NCBI GenBank assembly: GCA_013001685.1
Contig: JABDMD010000011.1
Span: forward strand, 1-48,344
Direction: 5' to 3'
Source: Gammaproteobacteria bacterium
GTDB taxonomy: Bacteria > Pseudomonadota > Gammaproteobacteria > UBA4575
Length of the DNA stretch: 48,344 nucleotides
Positions 10,099-18,550 of this stretch are shown piece after piece (positions within the stretch are counted from its first letter, which is position 1; the number at the start of each line of letters is the position of its first letter). The notes beneath the pieces were generated by a model that did no database searches, was not told where the DNA came from, and saw nothing but the letters and a program-made list of their open reading frames with translations. A program made the position numbers and the translations under genes.

Positions 10099-11022
10099 TC
10101 AAGAATTCCGTGTAACCATATATTTGCTAATAGCACGAAGGTTCTCTGCGCGATCATCTAAGTGATCGATTTCATTCAATGCTTCTTGCAACAAATTATT
10201 CGCTGTATTTTCAGCATGTTCTACCCCCACAATGCTAGGGTAAGTAGGTTTATTTTGTGCTTCATCTGACCCCTGCGGCTTGCCTAAGGTCACGGTATCC
10301 GCTTGTATATCTAGGATGTCGTCACGAATCTGAAATGCCAGTCCCACTTTTTCTGAAAAATGCCCGAAGTAAGCAAAGGTTTCAGGATTGTTTATATCGC
10401 TGGCGATGACTGCCATGAGTACACTGGCTTGGATCAAAGCTGCAGTCTTGAGTGTATGCATAGTTTTGATTTCTGCTTCGTTAAGTTGTTTATTTACCGA
10501 AGCTAAATCAATGGCTTGTCCACCAGCCATTCCCAAAGAGCCTGAAGACTTTGCTAGTTGTTGAATCATATGCACACGTTGTTCAGGTGAGGCGCCATCA
10601 CTTGCAAGCATGTCAAATGCTTGTGCTTGAATGGCATCACCAGCAAGAATAGCTGTGGCTTCATCAAAAGCTTTATGACAAGTAGGGCGCCCACGTCGTA
10701 AATCATCGTTGTCCATCGCAGGCAGGTCATCATGGATTAGTGAGTAACAATGCATGAGTTCAACTGCACAAGCTGCACAATCTAGAGATTCTAAATTAGT
10801 GCTGAGTGCTTCACCGGTTGCATAAACTAGTGCAGGGCGTATGCGTTTGCCACCACCTAACACAGAATAGCGTATGGCTTTATGCAGTGTTTTTGGAGAA
10901 TCGGCTTCTTGAGGCAGTCTTTCTGTAAGCTGGTAATTTACTCGATCTGCATAGTGATCAAGTAACCTTTCAGCTGTTTCCGCGTTAATCGCAATTCCTT
11001 CAATCGTCTGTGGCTTCATCAT
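10099..11022 (-). CDS. ispA: (2E,6E)-farnesyl diphosphate synthase
   Basis: Prenyl chain elongation of dimethylallyl and geranyl diphosphate with isopentenyl diphosphate. The 307-residue protein carries [16 protein letters not shown], the first aspartate-rich motif [20 protein letters not shown] and the second DDILDIQAD. The residues before the first DD (MHCYSLIH) fit a short-chain C15 synthase, though a geranylgeranyl product cannot be excluded. Two adjacent ATGs begin the gene, and it overlaps the end of xseB by 23 bases. The order xseB-ispA-dxs is standard in gammaproteobacteria. Confidence 0.95.
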   Translation of the reverse strand: MMKPQTIEGIAINAETAERLLDHYADRVNYQLTERLPQEADSPKTLHKAIRYSVLGGGKRIRPALVYATGEALSTNLESLDCAACAVELMHCYSLIHDDLPAMDNDDLRRGRPTCHKAFDEATAILAGDAIQAQAFDMLASDGASPEQRVHMIQQLAKSSGSLGMAGGQAIDLASVNKQLNEAEIKTMHTLKTAALIQASVLMAVIASDINNPETFAYFGHFSEKVGLAFQIRDDILDIQADTVTLGKPQGSDEAQNKPTYPSIVGVEHAENTANNLLQEALNEIDHLDDRAENLRAISKYMVTRNS

Positions 11023-11254
11023 CTACGAGATCCTTCTCTACCCAAACCTTATCTTCTTTACTCAAAACGGATATTTTTTGTTCTGCAGTTTGTAATGCAT
11101 CTTGGCACTCACGAGTGAGTTTTACCCCTTGCTCGAAATTCATAAGCGAGTCTTCTAGTGAGAGATCACCTTTTTCTAATTTATCGACTAGTGTTTCTAG
11201 TTGTTTCAGAGATTTCTCAAAATCGATTGCTTTTGTAGTTGTTTTACGTGCCAC
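11000..11254 (-). CDS. xseB: Exodeoxyribonuclease VII small subunit
   Basis: An 84-residue protein with the XseB pattern: FEKSLKQLETLVDKLEKGDLSLEDSLMNFEQGVKLTRECQ, two helices that form the regulatory partner of the XseA nuclease. The C-terminal tail is acidic. xseA is not in the window. It is the first gene of the minus-strand operon with ispA and dxs; its upstream region is shared with the divergent rubrerythrin promoter. Confidence 0.95.
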   Translation of the reverse strand: MARKTTTKAIDFEKSLKQLETLVDKLEKGDLSLEDSLMNFEQGVKLTRECQDALQTAEQKISVLSKEDKVWVEKDLVDDEATDD

Positions 11255-11336
11255 AGCAATTTCCTGGTTAGGTTAGTGTTTGTACAGATCAGCAGCTGGT
11301 TTTGATTTAAGCTAGTGTAATCTGAGTTGACATAAT

Positions 11337-11381
11337 TTTAGACCTAGTCTAAAGTTTAAATCAGTTTAGACTAAGTCTAAA
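11337..11381. promoter_or_regulatory. Tandem 17-bp palindromic operators upstream of the rubrerythrin operon
   Basis: Two near-identical inverted repeats occur here: TTTAGACCTAGTCTAAA at 11337-11353 and TTTAGACTAAGTCTAAA at 11365-11381. They match at 15 of 17 positions, differ only at the two positions next to the centre, and are 28 bp apart centre to centre. A -10-like TATACA at 11383-11388 directly follows the second site. This geometry suggests a dimeric repressor or redox sensor blocking the promoter. I cannot assign the regulator family from the motif alone, and no regulator gene is adjacent. Confidence 0.7.
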
Positions 11382-11444
11382 TTATACAAACAGGCAATTT
11401 CTTTATGATTTTGCTAATAAACATCATAGCTGGAGGTAGCGATA

Positions 11445-11861
11445 ATGTCTCTAAAAGGTAGTAAGACAGAAGGTAATTTAAAAGACGCATTTGCGGGGGA
11501 ATCACAAGCTAATCGTAGATATCTATACTTCGCAGCAAAGGCAGACGTAGAAGGATACAACGATGTTTCTGCAGTATTCCGTTCAACAGCGGAAGGTGAA
11601 ACCGGACATGCTCACGGTCATCTTGAGTACTTAGAAGAGTGTGGCGATCCTGCAACTGGTCTTCCAATTGGCTCAACATCTGACAACTTAAAAGCAGCCA
11701 TTGCTGGTGAAACTCATGAGTACACAGATATGTACCCTGGCATGGCCAAAACTGCACGTGACGAAAATTTCGATGAAGTTGCGGATTGGTTCGAAACGCT
11801 TGCTAAAGCAGAGCGTTCGCATGCGAATCGTTTTCAAAAAGCATTAGACACTCTAGACTAG
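11445..11861 (+). CDS. Rubrerythrin-type diiron peroxidase (no rubredoxin domain)
   Basis: A 138-residue four-helix ferritin-like protein. The diiron ligands of rubrerythrin are all visible: Glu19 ([10 protein letters not shown]), Glu52 and His55 ([10 protein letters not shown]), Glu89 and Glu92 ([10 protein letters not shown]), Glu123 and His126 (AERSHANRF). Known rubrerythrins reduce hydrogen peroxide using electrons from rubredoxin or an NADH chain. This one lacks the C-terminal rubredoxin FeS4 domain, so it needs an external electron donor; the downstream Fe-S gene is the obvious candidate. A good ribosome binding site (CTGGAGGTAG) precedes the ATG. Confidence 0.93.
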   Translation: MSLKGSKTEGNLKDAFAGESQANRRYLYFAAKADVEGYNDVSAVFRSTAEGETGHAHGHLEYLEECGDPATGLPIGSTSDNLKAAIAGETHEYTDMYPGMAKTARDENFDEVADWFETLAKAERSHANRFQKALDTLD

Positions 11862-11880
11862 TGTCGAATTAGATTTTGCA

Positions 11881-11914
11881 AATGTACAAATCGTATCGAT
11901 ACGATTTGTACATT
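11881..11914. promoter_or_regulatory. Perfect 34-bp palindrome between rubrerythrin and Fe-S genes
   Basis: Bases 11881-11914 equal their own reverse complement over all 34 positions, with centre GTATCGATAC and ends AATGTACAAA and TTTGTACATT. Flanking TGCA and GCA extend the match with one bulge. In RNA it would form a 15-bp stem with a 4-base loop. No T-run follows, so it is not a classical terminator. It may be a processing or stability hairpin that sets rubrerythrin above the downstream genes, or a protein-binding site. Confidence 0.7.
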
Positions 11915-11942
11915 GCAGAATTTATTACACAGCGGGAATTTT

Positions 11943-13271
11943 ATGAGAGAAGGTAGCCTAGATGCGCCTACGCGGCATCCTATTGACTGGGAAGATCCAA
12001 AATTTTATGACGTAGAAGATCTAAATGTTGAGCTAGAGCGTGTTTTTGATATCTGTCATGGATGCAGACGCTGTGTAAGTCTGTGTAATTCTTTTCCAAC
12101 ACTATTTGACCTGGTGGATGAATCAGAAACCATGGAAGTGGATGGTGTTGCAAAAGATGATTACATTAAAGTCGTTGATCAATGTTATCTCTGCGACTTA
12201 TGTTTCCTTACTAAATGCCCATATGTTCCGCCACATGAATGGAATGTTGATTTCCCGCATCTAATGCTGCGTGCCAAAGCAATTAAATTTAAACAGCAGG
12301 GTGCATCAAAGCGTGACAATATGCTTAGCAACACAGATAAAAATGGAAAATTTTTTGGAATACCTATAGTTGCGCAAGCTGTAAATGCAGTAAATAAAAA
12401 CTCCCTTGCGCGCAAAGGCATGCAAAAAGTTCTAGGAGTAAGTAGCAGTGCTTACTTGCCTGAATACCAAAGCAAGTCAGCAAAAAAACAATTTGCCAAA
12501 CATCAAACATCTGTGAGTACTCCAAAAGCAATTGGCAGCACAACAGGCAAGGTAGCTATTTACGCAACCTGCTATGGAAATCATAATGAACCTGGATTAG
12601 TGGGAGACTTAATAAAGATATTTGAGCACAATAACATCGCAACTAAACTAATTACTCAAGATAAATGTTGCAGCATGCCAAAACTAGAATTGGGTGATCT
12701 TGAATCCGTTGCAGCAAACAAAAATCATAATATTCCCATCATGCAAGAAGCGATTGATGATGATTGGGATATCATCGCTCCAATTCCTTCATGTGTATTA
12801 ATGTTTAAACAAGAACTGCCATTGATGTTTCCAGAAGATGAAGCGTTAAAGAAAGTGCAGCAATCGATTTTTGACCCGTTTGAATACTTAGCGCTACGTC
12901 ATAAAGAAGATTTACTTAATACAGAATTTAAAACTACGCTTGGTAAAGTCTCTTACCATGCACCATGCCATTTGCGTGTACAGAAGATTGGAAATAAAAC
13001 CAGAGATATTTTGAATTTGGTTCCTGACACAGAGATTGAGCTGATTGAGCGTTGTGCAGGGCATGATGGTACTTATGCGGTAAAAGAAGAATTCCATGAA
13101 ATCTCTATGAAAATCGCTAGGCCTGTTGTGAATAAAATCAAAAAGAATGAACCAAACTATTTTTCCAGTGATTGCCCATTAGCTGGGTATCACTTGGCAA
13201 ATGGTGTTGATAATAACAAGTCGTCGCCAACACATCCAATAACTTTATTGAAAACTGCGTACGGTCTTTAA
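11943..13271 (+). CDS. Heterodisulfide reductase/GlpC-like Fe-S oxidoreductase
   Basis: A 442-residue electron-transfer protein. The N-terminal ferredoxin-like part has two [4Fe-4S] motifs: CHGCRRCVSLC (Cys38, 41, 44, 48) and CYLCDLCFLTKCPYVPP. The C-terminal part has two CCG (Cys-rich) domains, seen as ATCYGNH...KCCSMP and HAPCHLRVQ...ERCAGHDG, the type found in HdrB/HdrD, GlpC and LutA. I start it at ATG 11943 because the homologous part begins there; an in-frame TTG at 11913 lies inside the palindrome. It likely passes electrons to rubrerythrin. No membrane segment is seen. Confidence 0.88.
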   Translation: MREGSLDAPTRHPIDWEDPKFYDVEDLNVELERVFDICHGCRRCVSLCNSFPTLFDLVDESETMEVDGVAKDDYIKVVDQCYLCDLCFLTKCPYVPPHEWNVDFPHLMLRAKAIKFKQQGASKRDNMLSNTDKNGKFFGIPIVAQAVNAVNKNSLARKGMQKVLGVSSSAYLPEYQSKSAKKQFAKHQTSVSTPKAIGSTTGKVAIYATCYGNHNEPGLVGDLIKIFEHNNIATKLITQDKCCSMPKLELGDLESVAANKNHNIPIMQEAIDDDWDIIAPIPSCVLMFKQELPLMFPEDEALKKVQQSIFDPFEYLALRHKEDLLNTEFKTTLGKVSYHAPCHLRVQKIGNKTRDILNLVPDTEIELIERCAGHDGTYAVKEEFHEISMKIARPVVNKIKKNEPNYFSSDCPLAGYHLANGVDNNKSSPTHPITLLKTAYGL

Positions 13272-13272
13272 G

Positions 13273-13857
13273 ATGCAAAAACTAACCAGACAAGATTTAC
13301 ATTCGTTAGAAGATTACTCCGCAATGCGCGATGATTTTCGTGCACAAATTATAAAGCATAAAAAGAATCGAGTATTGCAAGTTGGTCCTAATGTCACCAT
13401 GCACTTTGAAGACCGTTTAGTAATGCAATATCAAATTCAAGAAATGCTGCGTGCCGAAAAGATTTTTGAAAGCAATGGCATTCAAGAGGAGCTGGATGCA
13501 TACAATCCAATGATTCCAGATGGAAGTAACTGGAAAGTAACTTTTATGATTGAATTTCCCGATCCTGATGAGCGTGCTGTGCGGTTAAGAGAAATGCTGG
13601 GAATTGAAGATGCGACGTATGTGCAAGTATCTGGTCACGGTAAAGTCCATCCAATCTCTGATGAAGACTTGCCACGAGAAACAGCAGAAAAGACGTCTTC
13701 TGTACACTTTATGCGTTTTGAATTAACACAAGAAATGGTAAATGCATTAAAAGAAGGCGCAGCTTTAAGTGTGGGGATTGATCATCCTGAATATCAGCAT
13801 GCTATTGAAGCATTGTCAGGATCAATGAGAGATTCGTTAGTGGCGGATTTGGATTAA
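13273..13857 (+). CDS. DUF3501 family protein
   Basis: A 194-residue soluble protein fitting DUF3501: LTRQDLHSLEDYSAMRDDFR, then VLQVGPNVTMHFEDRLVMQYQIQEMLRAE, then AYNPMIPDGSNWKVTFMIEFPD. It starts one base after the Fe-S oxidoreductase stop, so the pair is surely co-transcribed and probably coupled. DUF3501 genes recur next to rubrerythrin and CCG Fe-S oxidoreductase genes, which implies a shared pathway, but no biochemical role is known to me. No cofactor-binding Cys cluster is present. Its last four bases overlap the end of the convergent minus-strand gene. Confidence 0.85.
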   Translation: MQKLTRQDLHSLEDYSAMRDDFRAQIIKHKKNRVLQVGPNVTMHFEDRLVMQYQIQEMLRAEKIFESNGIQEELDAYNPMIPDGSNWKVTFMIEFPDPDERAVRLREMLGIEDATYVQVSGHGKVHPISDEDLPRETAEKTSSVHFMRFELTQEMVNALKEGAALSVGIDHPEYQHAIEALSGSMRDSLVADLD

Positions 13858-14219
13858 CTCATTCGATTGTTTTGAATCTCTTCCAGAAATTGCTTGGCTA
13901 ATCCTTGCGCGCTTTTACGGTGAGAGTTCTCTAGATTGCTCCATTCGCGACAATACCAGCAAATACGTTCTGCAATAGAACCTTCTGAAGGGTCACCCAG
14001 TTTGTTTTTGAGTACAAGAATTTGAGCGCCAACATTAATTAATTTCTCCGTAATTTTGTCGGTTTTACTTTCTAGCTCATTAAATGGATTAAATTGTTCT
14101 ACGCAAAACACTAAATCATTGTTGCCATTGGCCGCCGCCTCTAGGTGAGGAATTAAATTTTCATTCAGTTCAGATTCGAGAGCATCTAACTGAGCATATA
14201 GTTTACTGCGCGATACCAT
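13854..14219 (-). CDS. Hypothetical protein, 121 residues
   Basis: I do not recognise this gene. The product is soluble and mostly helical, starting MVSRSKLYAQLDALESELN and ending FLEEIQNNRMS; it contains a ICWYCREWSN segment with two Cys spaced C-x-x-C. The frame is intact and codon use resembles the neighbours, so it is likely real. It converges on the DUF3501 gene with a four-base overlap of stop codons and is separated from the carbonic anhydrase gene on the same strand by about 75 bases. Confidence 0.6.
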   Translation of the reverse strand: MVSRSKLYAQLDALESELNENLIPHLEAAANGNNDLVFCVEQFNPFNELESKTDKITEKLINVGAQILVLKNKLGDPSEGSIAERICWYCREWSNLENSHRKSAQGLAKQFLEEIQNNRMS

Positions 14220-14293
14220 TAATCATTAGATTTAAGAATTACCAATAAATGCCCTTTCGGTAATTTAGTGAACACATGGATGATGCATACAGA

Positions 14294-14920
14294 TCAAATC
14301 CAAGTAAATTTTTCTTTTAGCTCTGCAGTAGAATTAATGCACATATCTAAGTCTTTCAAAATTCCATTTTCTATATTATAGATCCAACCATGAATAGTAA
14401 GGTCTGCACCGTTATCCCATGCGTGTTTTATAATATTCGTGTTGCATACATTAACCACTTGCTCTTGAACATTGAATTCACATAAACGATCGTGTTTATC
14501 GTCAGCGGATAAACCATCTAAATTTTTAGCATTAAATCTTGCTACATCTTTTACATGGCGCAGCCAATTATCCACCAAACCATGTTCGTGATCTTCCATC
14601 GCAGCACGCACACCACTGCAACCATAGTGTCCGCATACAATGATGTGTTTAATTTTTAATACATCCACTGCGAATTGAATTACCGATAGGCAATTTAAGT
14701 CAGTGTGTGTAACAACATTTGCAATGTTGCGATGAACAAATACTTCTCCTGGAGGTAAATCAATTATTTGGTTGGCAGGAACACGGCTGTCGGAGCAGCC
14801 AATCCATAAATACTCGGGAAATTGTTGTTTAGCTAACGAAGAGAAAAACTCAGGGTTGTTCCTCTTCATTTCATTTGCCCAAGCAATATTTTTAACAAAT
14901 AAATGATTCAGTGTTTTCAT
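14294..14920 (-). CDS. can: Beta-class carbonic anhydrase
   Basis: Interconverts CO2 and bicarbonate in the cytoplasm. The 208-residue sequence aligns with E. coli Can: zinc ligands Cys42 and Asp44 in GCSDSRVPANQI, the Asp-Arg dyad Arg46, and His98 and Cys101 in CGHYGCSGV. Later conserved parts are NWLRHVKDVARF and IHGWIYNIENGILKDL. The ATG is preceded by GAAGAGATAACG. No carbon-fixation genes are in the window, so it probably supplies bicarbonate for biosynthesis. Confidence 0.95.
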   Translation of the reverse strand: MKTLNHLFVKNIAWANEMKRNNPEFFSSLAKQQFPEYLWIGCSDSRVPANQIIDLPPGEVFVHRNIANVVTHTDLNCLSVIQFAVDVLKIKHIIVCGHYGCSGVRAAMEDHEHGLVDNWLRHVKDVARFNAKNLDGLSADDKHDRLCEFNVQEQVVNVCNTNIIKHAWDNGADLTIHGWIYNIENGILKDLDMCINSTAELKEKFTWI

Positions 14921-14951
14921 TCGTTATCTCTTCCTTGATTAGATTTTGAGA

Positions 14952-15800
14952 TTATTTTGCAGCAGGTGGTTTTTTTGGTGCTGCATCAAGCTCAATTTGT
15001 TTAGAGCCATTGTATATAAGGAATGCTTTGCCTTTAGCGCGTGCGATCATAACGATTCCTAAGTCACGTGCGAGCTCTAAGCCCATATTGGTAACGCCTG
15101 ATCTTGAAAGTAAAACAGGAATGCCCATATTGGCAGACTTCATTACCATTTCAGACGTTAAGCGGCCTGTGGTATAGAAAATTTTATCGCTACCTTGTTG
15201 GTGTTCTAGCCACATCCAGCCAGAAATGGCATCTGCTGCATTGTGGCGACCTACGTCCTCAACAAACTTTAAAATATTGGTGCCATGACACAGTGCGCAG
15301 CCGTGCACCGCACCGGCTTTTTTATATATATCGTTGTAGGTTGTGATCTCAGCAAGCAGTGAGTAGATTTTAGATTGCTTTAAAGAAACTTTAGGAAGCT
15401 TAGTATCGTAAAGTTTATCTAGCGTGCAACTAAACACTGTCCCTTGGCCGCAACCCGAAGTAACAGTGCGTTTACTGAGTTTTTCTTCCCAGTCGGTAAT
15501 CTCTTTTCCAGCAGTTAATTGAACATCTACTATTTCTTTTTCCCAATTCACGTTAACCGATTCAATGTCGGTGATGTCTTCAAGTAAGCGTTGATTGCGT
15601 AAGTAACCAAGAGCCAGTTCTTCGGGGTGAGTACCTAACGTCATTAATGTAACAATCTCTCGATCATTAACTTTTAAGGTAAGAGGAGATTCACCGGCAA
15701 CATGTACATCTTTCTTTTCACCAAATTGATTAATAGCATCAACAGCATGCGTAGGAGACAAACCCTGTTGCGAAAGTTTTGGTCGGTAAGCTTTATCCAT
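14952..15800 (-). CDS. fdhD: Formate dehydrogenase accessory sulfurtransferase FdhD
   Basis: Transfers sulfur to the molybdenum cofactor needed for formate dehydrogenase activity. The 282-residue product has family hallmarks: the catalytic-loop Cys in TSGCGQGTVFS, HGCALCHGT, and the C-terminal nucleotide-like region DVGRHNAADAISGWM and SEMVMKSANMGIPVLLSRSG. The catalytic loop has a single Cys rather than the CxxC of E. coli, as in many homologues. It ends with a Pro/Lys-rich tail. It starts two bases after radA stops on the same strand. No formate dehydrogenase is in the window. Confidence 0.93.
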   Translation of the reverse strand: MDKAYRPKLSQQGLSPTHAVDAINQFGEKKDVHVAGESPLTLKVNDREIVTLMTLGTHPEELALGYLRNQRLLEDITDIESVNVNWEKEIVDVQLTAGKEITDWEEKLSKRTVTSGCGQGTVFSCTLDKLYDTKLPKVSLKQSKIYSLLAEITTYNDIYKKAGAVHGCALCHGTNILKFVEDVGRHNAADAISGWMWLEHQQGSDKIFYTTGRLTSEMVMKSANMGIPVLLSRSGVTNMGLELARDLGIVMIARAKGKAFLIYNGSKQIELDAAPKKPPAAK

Positions 15801-15802
15801 TG

Positions 15803-17155
15803 TTATAAGGCCTTCTCAATGGCTTCACTTAATTTGTCCACCGCTATGATTTCTAGCCCAGGTATATTTTCCTTTGGTTTGTTCGCATTTGGGATAATGG
15901 CTTTTTTAAATCCATGTTCTTTGGCTTCTTTAAGGCGCGATACGCCGTTGTAGACAGGGCGTATTTCACCTGTAAGCCCGACTTCCCCAAACACAATTAA
16001 ATTTCGATCCAGTGCTTGATCTCTGAAACTAGAATATGCGGCAAGCAACACAGCTAAATCCGCTCCGGTTTCTTTTAAGGAAACACCGCCTACGATATTC
16101 ACAAAAACATCTTTGTCATAAATCGCGATACCACCATGTCGATGCAGAATAGCTAACAACATGGTTAATCTATTTTGTTCAATCCCAACTGTTACACGTC
16201 GTGCATGGCCTGTTGGATTGTCATCCACTAAAGATTGTACTTCTAGTAATAAAGGTCGCGTTGCTTCGCAGGTAACAGTGATAACACTACCAGGCGTGTG
16301 TTCACTGCGTTGTGATAAGAAAATAGCAGAAGGATTCTTGACTCCTTTAAGCCCCGTATCTTGCATGGCAAATACGCCGAGCTCATTTACTGCGCCGAAA
16401 CGATTCTTTACGGCGCGCAAAACTCGATAGCGTCCACCTTCATCGCCTTCAAAGTACAAAACCGTATCGACGACATGTTCGAGCACACGTGGGCCAGCAA
16501 TTGACCCATCTTTGGTTACGTGCCCCACTACAAAAACTGTGGTGTCGGTTTGCTTTGCAAATTGAGTAATTTGATTTGCGCATTCGCGCACTTGCGAAAC
16601 GGAACCAGCAGCAGAAGGGGTTTTTTCGGATGATAAAGTTTGAATTGAATCAATTACCATTATGTTTGGGCGTTCGCGCATCGCGTTAGCGAGAATTTCT
16701 TCAAGATTGTTTGATGCCAGCACTCGTAATTTTGAATCTTTATACCCTAAGCGTTCTGCACGCAGCGCAACTTGTTGCAATGATTCCTCGCCAGTTACAT
16801 ATAAGGCTCTTTCGCGGTCCAGTGAGCTAAGAACTTGTAGTAATAAAGTAGATTTTCCTATGCCGGGATTGCCCCCTACCAAAATGACTGAGCCGGAAAC
16901 TATGCCTCCGCCCAATACACGATCTAATTCAGCGAGTGGAGTTTTGATACGTGTATGAGTCTCAGAGGTAACATCGTTAATGGCCTGGATTTCATTTGCT
17001 GCACCTGTTTGAGCGAACGAGCTGACTTTTTGTTTTTGAAAAACTGCTGCTTGTTTTTCAATCGAGTTCCATGCGCCACACTCAGAACACTGACCCATCC
17101 ATTTCGAGAACAGCCCTGAACATTCGGTGCACACATAGCTGAGTTCTTTTGCCAT
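15803..17155 (-). CDS. radA: DNA repair protein RadA
   Basis: A 450-residue branch-migration ATPase acting with RecA in recombinational repair. Order of parts: a C4 zinc finger (CTECSGLFSKWMGQCSECG), the RecA-like core with Walker A GNPGIGKST, the RadA-specific KNRFG motif (RAVKNRFGAVNE), then the Lon-protease-like C-terminal domain (NIVGGVSLKETGADLAVLLA). Length and motifs are typical. The downstream fdhD begins almost at once, so they form a transcription unit. Confidence 0.97.
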   Translation of the reverse strand: MAKELSYVCTECSGLFSKWMGQCSECGAWNSIEKQAAVFQKQKVSSFAQTGAANEIQAINDVTSETHTRIKTPLAELDRVLGGGIVSGSVILVGGNPGIGKSTLLLQVLSSLDRERALYVTGEESLQQVALRAERLGYKDSKLRVLASNNLEEILANAMRERPNIMVIDSIQTLSSEKTPSAAGSVSQVRECANQITQFAKQTDTTVFVVGHVTKDGSIAGPRVLEHVVDTVLYFEGDEGGRYRVLRAVKNRFGAVNELGVFAMQDTGLKGVKNPSAIFLSQRSEHTPGSVITVTCEATRPLLLEVQSLVDDNPTGHARRVTVGIEQNRLTMLLAILHRHGGIAIYDKDVFVNIVGGVSLKETGADLAVLLAAYSSFRDQALDRNLIVFGEVGLTGEIRPVYNGVSRLKEAKEHGFKKAIIPNANKPKENIPGLEIIAVDKLSEAIEKAL

Positions 17156-17212
17156 GTGAGTATTGTACTAGATCAGCAGATTTTCTTGCGTCGCTCGAAT
17201 GGGGGAGTGAAA

Positions 17213-18490
17213 TTAAGCGACTTGTTCGTGTTGCGCTAAACGTGGGCTTATTCGTACGGTACGTACTGCATTGTTTTGAATTTGTACAACTTCTATAGGG
17301 TAACCATCGATTAGTACACTTGTGCCGGGCTTAGGGATAGATTGCATATGCTCTAAAATTAGACCATTGATGGTTTTAGGGCCATCAGCATGCAGCTGCC
17401 AAGTTAATGCTTTATTGATATCACGTACGTGTGAACTTCCATCGACAAGGAAAGTGCCATCTTTCTGAGGGTGAATTTCTACATCGTAACTGGCTGGATC
17501 ATTTGTGAATTCTCCAACAATCTCTTCTAACAAATCTTCTAGCGTTACCATTCCTTGGATATCGCCAAACTCATCGACCACTAAACTTAAGCGGCGTTTC
17601 TTTTCCTGAAACTCAAATAGTAGTTTTTTTAAGTGCGTTCCTTCTGGAATGAAATAGGGTTCGCGAATAACTTTTTCTAAATCTTCACGCTCTAAATCTT
17701 TATCAAGAATCTTCAAAATAAACTTTCGTAAATGCAAGAATCCAACAACGTTATCTATGCTGTTCCTATAAACTGGTACACGCGTATAGGAAATATTTTT
17801 CAATTGAGTAACAATATCTTCCCATTCTTCTTCTAAATCTATGCCTATGATCTCGTTTTTAGGAATCATAATGTCTTCGGCAGTTATTTTTTCTAGATCT
17901 AGCACACCTAATAACATTTGCTGATGTTCGTTTGAAATAGTAGTACCTTCGTCATTTACTACTGTTCGTAGTTCATCGTGTGTGAGTGATGTAAGTGGAT
18001 TTTCTTTTACATCTACGCCAAACAAATTTAGTAGAGAATTAGCAATTAAATTAACAAACCATACAAACGGAAATGTTATATACATTAAAGGCGTGTAAAT
18101 CATGGCTGCAGGGAATGCAACCTTTTCGGAATGTACGGCAGCTAGTGTTTTGGGCGCAAGTTCTGCGAAAATTAAAATTGCAAAAATTAGTATCAAGGTT
18201 GCAATAAATATTCCAAGTTCGCCGTGCCATCGATAACCAATATAAGCGGCTAGTTGTGCAATTAAAATATTTACAACATTATTGCCCAAAAGAATTAGAC
18301 CTATAAGGCGATCAGGTTTTTCTAAAAGTTTTTGTGCTTGTTTTGCACCACGATGGCCATCGTTAGCTAAGTGACGCAGACGATAACGGTTTAGCGCCAT
18401 TAACGCGGTTTCTGAGCCAGAAAAAAATGCTGAGAGAAAAAATAATATTAGCAACACTATAAATAGTGCGCCTATCGAGTATTCGTCCAA
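17213..18490 (-). CDS. CNNM/CorC-type membrane protein with CBS pair (YfjD-like)
   Basis: A 425-residue inner-membrane protein. Residues about 1-190 are the DUF21/CNNM transmembrane domain with FFSGSETALMALNRYRLRHLA. A CBS pair follows (DIMIPKNEIIGIDLEEEW... and EFGDIQGMVTLEDLLEEIVGEF), then a CorC_HlyC domain (about 345-420). The family is linked to magnesium/cobalt efflux. Position beside ypjD and ffh matches E. coli yfjD. On the minus strand it follows ypjD by about 60 bases. Confidence 0.92.
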   Translation of the reverse strand: MDEYSIGALFIVLLILFFLSAFFSGSETALMALNRYRLRHLANDGHRGAKQAQKLLEKPDRLIGLILLGNNVVNILIAQLAAYIGYRWHGELGIFIATLILIFAILIFAELAPKTLAAVHSEKVAFPAAMIYTPLMYITFPFVWFVNLIANSLLNLFGVDVKENPLTSLTHDELRTVVNDEGTTISNEHQQMLLGVLDLEKITAEDIMIPKNEIIGIDLEEEWEDIVTQLKNISYTRVPVYRNSIDNVVGFLHLRKFILKILDKDLEREDLEKVIREPYFIPEGTHLKKLLFEFQEKKRRLSLVVDEFGDIQGMVTLEDLLEEIVGEFTNDPASYDVEIHPQKDGTFLVDGSSHVRDINKALTWQLHADGPKTINGLILEHMQSIPKPGTSVLIDGYPIEVVQIQNNAVRTVRISPRLAQHEQVA

Positions 18491-18550
18491 GGTCGTACTG
18501 ACCCTCCAGTAATAAAGATAAGACTATTAACCGCCGCAAGCAGTTATTTG

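Noticed and set aside
14220-14293. ATTACC...GGTAAT inverted repeat before the orphan gene
   Set aside because: Six-base arms separated by a long loop in AT-rich DNA are expected by chance.
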